9,818 bases of DNA from UBA668 sp966112835 (GTDB taxonomy: Bacteria > Actinomycetota > Acidimicrobiia > Acidimicrobiales > Ilumatobacteraceae): assembly GCA_966112835.1 (NCBI GenBank), contig CBHWEI010000150.1:1-9818 (forward strand). The letters run 5' to 3'. Below the pieces are notes generated by a model. The model saw only the letters and a program-made list of their open reading frames with translations. It was not told where the DNA came from and did not search any database. The translations under genes were made by a program, and so were the position numbers. Shown piece after piece: positions 6,634 to 9,818 of the stretch; the stretch's first letter is position 1, and each line of letters starts with the position of its first letter.

Positions 6634-7095
6634 CCGCACGCAGTCACGGCAGCGGCCGCGCACGTCGAACACGTGGTGCTCGACCGCGAACCCGGTACTG
6701 CCCAGCAACGCGCCGACTTCCTTCTCGATGAGCCGCTCCAGCTGTGGGCTGGGTGTGAAGTCGGTGACGATGCCGCACTCGGTGCACACCAGGTGATGGT
6801 GGTGGTGCTCGGAGAACGGCTCGGCCAGTTCGTGGCGGTCGCCGCCGCCTGCGCCGGCCACGCGCACCACCACGCCCGCGTCGACCAGCTCGGCCAGGTT
6901 GCGGTACACGGTGGACGTCGGCACGCCGGCCAGCGCAGCCACCTCGTCGGTCGTGAGCGGGCGCTCGGTGTGCTCCAACACGGCGAGCACCGCGCGCCGG
7001 TTGGCGGTCAGCCGCAGCTCTCGCGGCGCCAGCGCCTGCACCACGGCCGCGGCCGTGGCCGACGACAGCACGGGCGGGCGGGGGTGGCGAGGCAC
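6619..7095 (-). CDS. zur: Fur-family zinc uptake repressor Zur
   Basis: A 158-residue Fur-superfamily repressor. A winged helix covers about residues 20-85, with recognition helix PTSTVYRNLAELVDAG (59-74). The metal/dimerisation part carries a five-histidine run at 97-101 followed by C104-x2-C107, then C149-x2-C152. These two Cys pairs form the structural zinc site of the family, and His88, Glu89 and the histidine run are likely regulatory ligands. Zur rather than Fur is inferred from its position divergent from znuACB and the zinc-type palindromes between them. With zinc bound it would dimerise and block the znu promoter. The GTG start at 7095 has no ribosome binding site but lies six bases after a TAGCGT -10, fitting a leaderless message. 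Its last 15 bases overlap the end of the GGDEF-EAL gene. Confidence 0.88.
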   Translation of the reverse strand: MPRHPRPPVLSSATAAAVVQALAPRELRLTANRRAVLAVLEHTERPLTTDEVAALAGVPTSTVYRNLAELVDAGVVVRVAGAGGGDRHELAEPFSEHHHHHLVCTECGIVTDFTPSPQLERLIEKEVGALLGSTGFAVEHHVFDVRGRCRDCVRSAGA

Positions 7096-7101
7096 GATGT
7101 C

Positions 7102-7131
7102 ACGCTAGCGGCGATTCTCATCGAGTGAGAA
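7102..7131 (-). promoter_or_regulatory. Leaderless promoter of zur
   Basis: On the minus strand TTCTCA (7131-7126), an 18-base spacer and TAGCGT (7107-7102) precede the GTG start by six bases. The -35 matches consensus at four of six positions and lies inside the palindrome at 7126-7140, which suggests that Zur limits its own synthesis. Confidence 0.45.
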
Positions 7132-7140
7132 CCGTTCCCA
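7126..7140. promoter_or_regulatory. Probable Zur box 1 (zur side)
   Basis: TGAGAAC-C-GTTCCCA is a 7-1-7 palindrome with six of seven pairs matching. It has the TGA...TCA style of Fur/Zur operators and covers the predicted -35 of zur. Its left half also forms a separate inverted repeat with the ATTCTCA at 7114-7120, next to the zur -10. Confidence 0.55.
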
Positions 7141-7145
7141 CCCGA

Positions 7146-7174
7146 TTGATAATGATTCTCATTCACGGTACGGT
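7146..7174 (+). promoter_or_regulatory. Leaderless promoter of znuACB
   Basis: TTGATA (7146-7151), a 17-bp spacer and TACGGT (7169-7174, TANNNT type) are followed six bases later by the znuA ATG. Spacing is optimal, and the start codon falls where transcription should begin. Zur box 2 overlaps it. Confidence 0.6.
7147..7161. promoter_or_regulatory. Probable Zur box 2 (znuA side)
   Basis: TGATAAT-G-ATTCTCA is a 7-1-7 palindrome with six of seven pairs matching, and it resembles the classical Fur/Zur operator core (TGATAATGAT). It overlaps the -35 and spacer of the znuA promoter, where a bound repressor would exclude RNA polymerase. Its centre is 21 bp from that of box 1, so two dimers would lie on the same face of the helix. 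Confidence 0.7.
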
Positions 7175-7180
7175 GAGGGC

Positions 7181-8128
7181 ATGCGCCGCACTCCTCTCCT
7201 CGCCGTGCTCGCCGCGTCGGCCGTGCTGGCCACCGCGCTCACGGCGTGCGACAACTCGGCGGCGAAGGACGACGGCGTCACAAGGGTGGCGGTCGCGTTC
7301 TACCCGATCGAGGAGATCGTGCGGAAGATCGGCGGCAGCGACGTGCAGGTGGTCACCCTGGTGCCGCCCGGCGAAGAGGCCCACGAGTACGACCCCACCC
7401 CGAAGCAGCTCACCGAGCTGGCCGATGCGGACATCGTCTTCTACCTGGGCCAGGGGTTCCAGCCGAACGTCGAGAAGGCGATCGAGTCGCTGCCCGCCGA
7501 CGTGGAGAAGGTCGACCTGCTCAACGGCATCACCCTGCTCCCCGTCACGTCGCAGTTGCCCGGCACCGACGGCGAGGCGGAGGGCGAGACGCTCGACGGC
7601 GGCAAGGACCCGCACGTGTGGCTCTCGCCCGCGAACATGCGCACGATGGCCATGGATGTGACAGTGCGGCTTCAAACCGTCGCGCCCGACGACGCCTTTG
7701 CCTTCTCGAACCGGTCCGCGGACTACATGACGGACCTCGGCAACCTGGAGCGCGAGTTCACCAACGGCCTGCGCGACTGCCGCAGCCCGTACATCGTCAG
7801 CTCGCACCGGGCCTTCGGTTACCTGGCCGACGCCTTCGGTCTGAAGGCCGTCGCCATCGCCGGTGTCTCGCCGTCGGAAGAGCCGTCGGCGAAGACGCTC
7901 GAGGCCATCGCCGGCTTCGCCCGCGAGAACGCGGTGACCACCATCTTCTTCGAGGAGAACCTGCCGGCCGACCTGGCCACCACGCTGGCGAACGAGGTCG
8001 GTGCCACCACGGGCGTGCTCGACACCCTCGAGACGCTGTCCGCCGACCAGCTGAAGGCGGGCGACGACTACCTGTCGGTCATGCGCGCCAACCTGGCCGC
8101 GCTGCACGACGGGCTGGGGTGCGCGTGA
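7181..8128 (+). CDS. znuA: Zinc ABC transporter substrate-binding lipoprotein ZnuA
   Basis: A 315-residue cluster A-I (ZnuA/TroA type) metal-binding protein anchored outside the membrane. Residues 1-23 form a lipoprotein signal (RR, a hydrophobic Leu/Ala core, then lipobox LTAC with Cys23). The expected metal ligands are present: His68 in GEEAHEYDP, His145 in DPHVWLSP, His209 in SSHRAFGYLADAFGL, and Asp281 in VLDTLE. The loop before His145 (about 128-143) is acidic, not the long His-rich loop of many ZnuA proteins. Two cysteines late in the mature protein (in LRDCRS and near the C-terminus) could form a disulfide. Zinc is preferred over manganese because of the zur neighbour and operator; the protein alone does not settle it. 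It heads the operon, and its stop overlaps the znuC start by four bases. Confidence 0.92.
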   Translation: MRRTPLLAVLAASAVLATALTACDNSAAKDDGVTRVAVAFYPIEEIVRKIGGSDVQVVTLVPPGEEAHEYDPTPKQLTELADADIVFYLGQGFQPNVEKAIESLPADVEKVDLLNGITLLPVTSQLPGTDGEAEGETLDGGKDPHVWLSPANMRTMAMDVTVRLQTVAPDDAFAFSNRSADYMTDLGNLEREFTNGLRDCRSPYIVSSHRAFGYLADAFGLKAVAIAGVSPSEEPSAKTLEAIAGFARENAVTTIFFEENLPADLATTLANEVGATTGVLDTLETLSADQLKAGDDYLSVMRANLAALHDGLGCA

Positions 8129-8901
8129 GCACCCCCGCTTCGACGTCGCCCATCCTCGAGGTCCGCGACCTGGGCGTGCACTACGGCGATCGCCATGCAC
8201 TGCACGACGTGTCGTTCGCCGTCGGCCCGGGCGAGCTCATCGCCGTCATCGGTCCCAACGGCGCCGGGAAGAGCACCATGTTCAAGGCCATCTGCGGGCT
8301 GGTGAACCACGAGGGCGTGGTGGAGGTGAACGGCGTGCACTGCCACGACCACACCGACCGCATGGACCTGGCCTACATCCCGCAGCGCAACGACAGCGAC
8401 CTGAACTTCCCCATCACGGTGGGCGAGCTGGTGCTCGCCGGCCGGCGACGCTTCCGCCGCTGGTACCAGCGCCCCACGGCCGACGACCGCGCCGCGGCCG
8501 AACTGGCACTCACCCGTGTGAACCTGGCGGGAACCGCCGACCGTGCGCTCACCGAGCTGTCGGGCGGCCAACTGCAGCGGGCCTACGTGGCGCGGGCGCT
8601 GGCCCAGGAGGCCTCGGTGGTGCTGCTCGACGAGGCGCTCAGCGGCGTCGATCAGCCGAGCACCCTGGAGTTGCTCGACGTGTTCGAGACGCTCGCCGGC
8701 CACGGCACCACCATGCTGGTGGCCACGCACGACCTGGCCCTGGCCAAGCGGCGCTTCTCGCGGTGCCTCGCGGTGAACGGCACGCTGCGCGCCGACGGCG
8801 CGCCCGCCGACGTGCTCACCGGCGACGCGCTCGACGCCACGTTCGGGTCCGGCACCGGCTCGCACCAGCATCCGGAGGGCCCGCGTGCACTGGCTGACTG
8901 A
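8125..8901 (+). CDS. znuC: Zinc ABC transporter ATPase ZnuC
   Basis: A 258-residue ABC ATPase that powers import through ZnuB from the cytoplasmic side. All motifs are intact: Walker A GPNGAGKS at 43-50, Q-loop Gln87 (YIPQRN), signature LSGGQ at 145-149, Walker B VVLLDE with Asp169-Glu170, and switch His202 (ATHD). The family D-loop segment SGVDQ follows Walker B. An odd cluster, HCHDH (residues 72-76), lies just before the Q-loop strand and could bind metal; the C-terminal tail carries another HQH. The GTG start is inside the znuA stop (GTGA). The gene ends 17 bases into znuB. Confidence 0.93.
   Translation: MSTPASTSPILEVRDLGVHYGDRHALHDVSFAVGPGELIAVIGPNGAGKSTMFKAICGLVNHEGVVEVNGVHCHDHTDRMDLAYIPQRNDSDLNFPITVGELVLAGRRRFRRWYQRPTADDRAAAELALTRVNLAGTADRALTELSGGQLQRAYVARALAQEASVVLLDEALSGVDQPSTLELLDVFETLAGHGTTMLVATHDLALAKRRFSRCLAVNGTLRADGAPADVLTGDALDATFGSGTGSHQHPEGPRALAD
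8874..8879 (+). promoter_or_regulatory. Ribosome binding site of znuB
   Basis: GGAGGG ends five bases before the GTG at 8885. It lies inside the end of znuC and fixes the znuB start, which otherwise overlaps the upstream gene by 17 bases. It is one of only two strong Shine-Dalgarno sites in the window. Confidence 0.7.
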
Positions 8902-9721
8902 CCCCTTCCAGGCCGAGTTCATGCAGCGTGCGTTCATCGCCGCGATCATCATCGGCATCGTCGCCCCCGTCGTGGGCACGTGGGTGGTGCTGCGACGCAT
9001 GGCCAACCTGGGCGACGCCATGTCGCACGGCACGCTCGCCGGTGTGGGCATCGCCTACGCGGCCGGCGTGAACGTGCTGTTCGGCGCGATGGGTGCCGGA
9101 CTCGTCATCGCCCTGTTGCTGCTGGCGTTCTCGGGCAACCGCCGCCTGGGGCAGGAGACGGTCATCACCGTGCTGGGCACCGCGTTCTTCGCGCTCGGCG
9201 TCGTCGTCATCTCGCGGCTCGACACCGGCGTCGAGCTCACCCACTTCCTGTTCGGTCGCGTGCTCACCGTGCAGTGGAGCGACATCTGGCTGAACCTCGC
9301 GCTCGGCGGCGCGACCGTGCTGGTGGTGGCACTCATGTTCGGCGAGCTGCGCCTGGCCACGTTCGACCACGTGCATGCCGAGCAGGTGGGCGTCCGCGTC
9401 GAGCTGGTGCAGGGCGTCCTGGTGATGCTGCTGGCCGTGGTGGTCGTCATCAGCCTGCGCGCCGTCGGCACCGTCATGACCGTCACCATGCTGGTGACGC
9501 CCGCAGCCACCGCCCGGCTGGTGGCCCGCAACCTGCGCCAGATGACCCTGTGGGGTGTGGCGTTCGGTGTGGGTGAAGGCGTGCTGGGCCTGATGCTGGC
9601 CTACCACCTGAGCTCGGCGCCCGGTGCCACCATCGGTCTGGTGGCCGCAGTGGTGTTCGCCGTGGTGTTCGCGATCACCCTGCCGCGACGCATGCCGCAC
9701 CACCACCGACCCCTCGCCTGA
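8885..9721 (+). CDS. znuB: Zinc ABC transporter permease ZnuB
   Basis: A 278-residue integral membrane protein of the ABC-3 (ZnuB/TroC) family, the channel of the zinc importer. It opens with MQRAFIAAIIIGIVAPVVGTWVVLRRMANLGDAMSHG-type sequence: the GDAMSHG motif (43-49) is the family hallmark in the first cytoplasmic loop. About eight or nine hydrophobic segments follow, including a near-unbroken one around 176-195. The late segment GTVMTVTMLVTPAATARL corresponds to the conserved ATPase-contact region. The tail is basic with three histidines (PHHHRP). The start is supported by the ribosome binding site at 8874-8879. Being downstream of znuA and znuC with overlaps, it should be co-transcribed and Zur-controlled. 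Confidence 0.93.
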   Translation: MHWLTDPFQAEFMQRAFIAAIIIGIVAPVVGTWVVLRRMANLGDAMSHGTLAGVGIAYAAGVNVLFGAMGAGLVIALLLLAFSGNRRLGQETVITVLGTAFFALGVVVISRLDTGVELTHFLFGRVLTVQWSDIWLNLALGGATVLVVALMFGELRLATFDHVHAEQVGVRVELVQGVLVMLLAVVVVISLRAVGTVMTVTMLVTPAATARLVARNLRQMTLWGVAFGVGEGVLGLMLAYHLSSAPGATIGLVAAVVFAVVFAITLPRRMPHHHRPLA

Positions 9722-9789
9722 GGTTCCGTTCCACAACTGCCGGTGAAATGGGGCATGATGGCCTCCGCCACTGGGGGCTCTGGATCCGT

Positions 9790-9796
9790 AAGGGGG
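9790..9796 (+). promoter_or_regulatory. Ribosome binding site of the gene starting at 9804
   Basis: AAGGGGG lies seven bases before a GTG. A weak 5-bp inverted repeat (GATCC 9783-9787, GGATC 9795-9799) partly encloses it. The gap 9722-9803 after znuB shows no clear terminator; a CATGAT at 9754-9759 is a possible but unconvincing -10. Confidence 0.45.
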
Positions 9797-9803
9797 ATCA
9801 CTG

Positions 9804-9818
9804 GTGAAGATTTCGGTC
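9804..9818 (+). CDS. Start of an unidentified gene running off the window
   Basis: GTG at 9804 opens a frame reading (M)KISV up to the last base. The support is the well-placed AAGGGGG site and the plausible N-terminus. Five residues are too few for any functional call. Unlike most starts here it has a leader with a Shine-Dalgarno site. It lies 82 bases after znuB on the same strand, so it may be a separate unit. Confidence 0.45.

Noticed and set aside
1..9818. CRISPR arrays, tRNA or rRNA genes, transposases, integrases, toxin-antitoxin or defence genes
   Set aside because: No regular repeat-spacer pattern, no tRNA/rRNA-like sequence and no such protein family were seen. All sizeable coding regions are explained by metabolic, regulatory or transport genes.

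Overview
The window is very GC-rich, with C or G at most third codon positions. Genes are packed tightly, with stop/start overlaps of the GTGA type and many GTG starts. At least four transcription units appear to begin with leaderless promoters, in which a TANNNT-type -10 lies 6-7 bases before the start codon. A high-GC actinobacterium is the best fit. A deep lineage such as Acidimicrobiia is possible, but that is a guess from style and gene content, not from a marker gene.

Layout: (1) Positions 3-80 are the tail of an unidentified gene. (2) Positions 81-169 hold a promoter with repeated operator-like sequence. It drives a four-gene operon at 170-3549: a class-III PLP aminotransferase of the glutamate-1-semialdehyde-aminomutase type, two short-chain dehydrogenases, and an Lrp/AsnC-family regulator. 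The set looks like a small amino-compound catabolic or modifying pathway with its own regulator; the substrate cannot be read from the sequence. (3) A solitary FTR1-family iron permease (3617-4471) has its own promoter and is followed at once by a hairpin. (4) A soluble PAS-PAS-GGDEF-EAL protein (4558-6633) with all key residues of both cyclic-di-GMP domains visible ends in a 15-base tail-to-tail overlap with the next gene. (5) A zinc-homeostasis locus fills the rest. A Zur-type Fur-family repressor on the minus strand (6619-7095) is divergent from znuA-znuC-znuB (7181-9721), a zinc ABC importer made of a lipoprotein, an ATPase and a permease. The 85-bp gap between zur and znuA carries two 7-1-7 palindromes whose centres are 21 bp apart, each overlapping a predicted -35 element, so Zur probably represses both directions. 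(6) A new gene with a good ribosome binding site starts at 9804 and runs off the window.

Most of the window is recognisable chromosomal housekeeping and accessory metabolism. I see no mobile element, CRISPR array, tRNA, rRNA or defence system. The parts most worth a second look are the aminotransferase/SDR/SDR/Lrp operon with its repeated operator, the zur-znu control region, and the consistent leaderless promoter layout.
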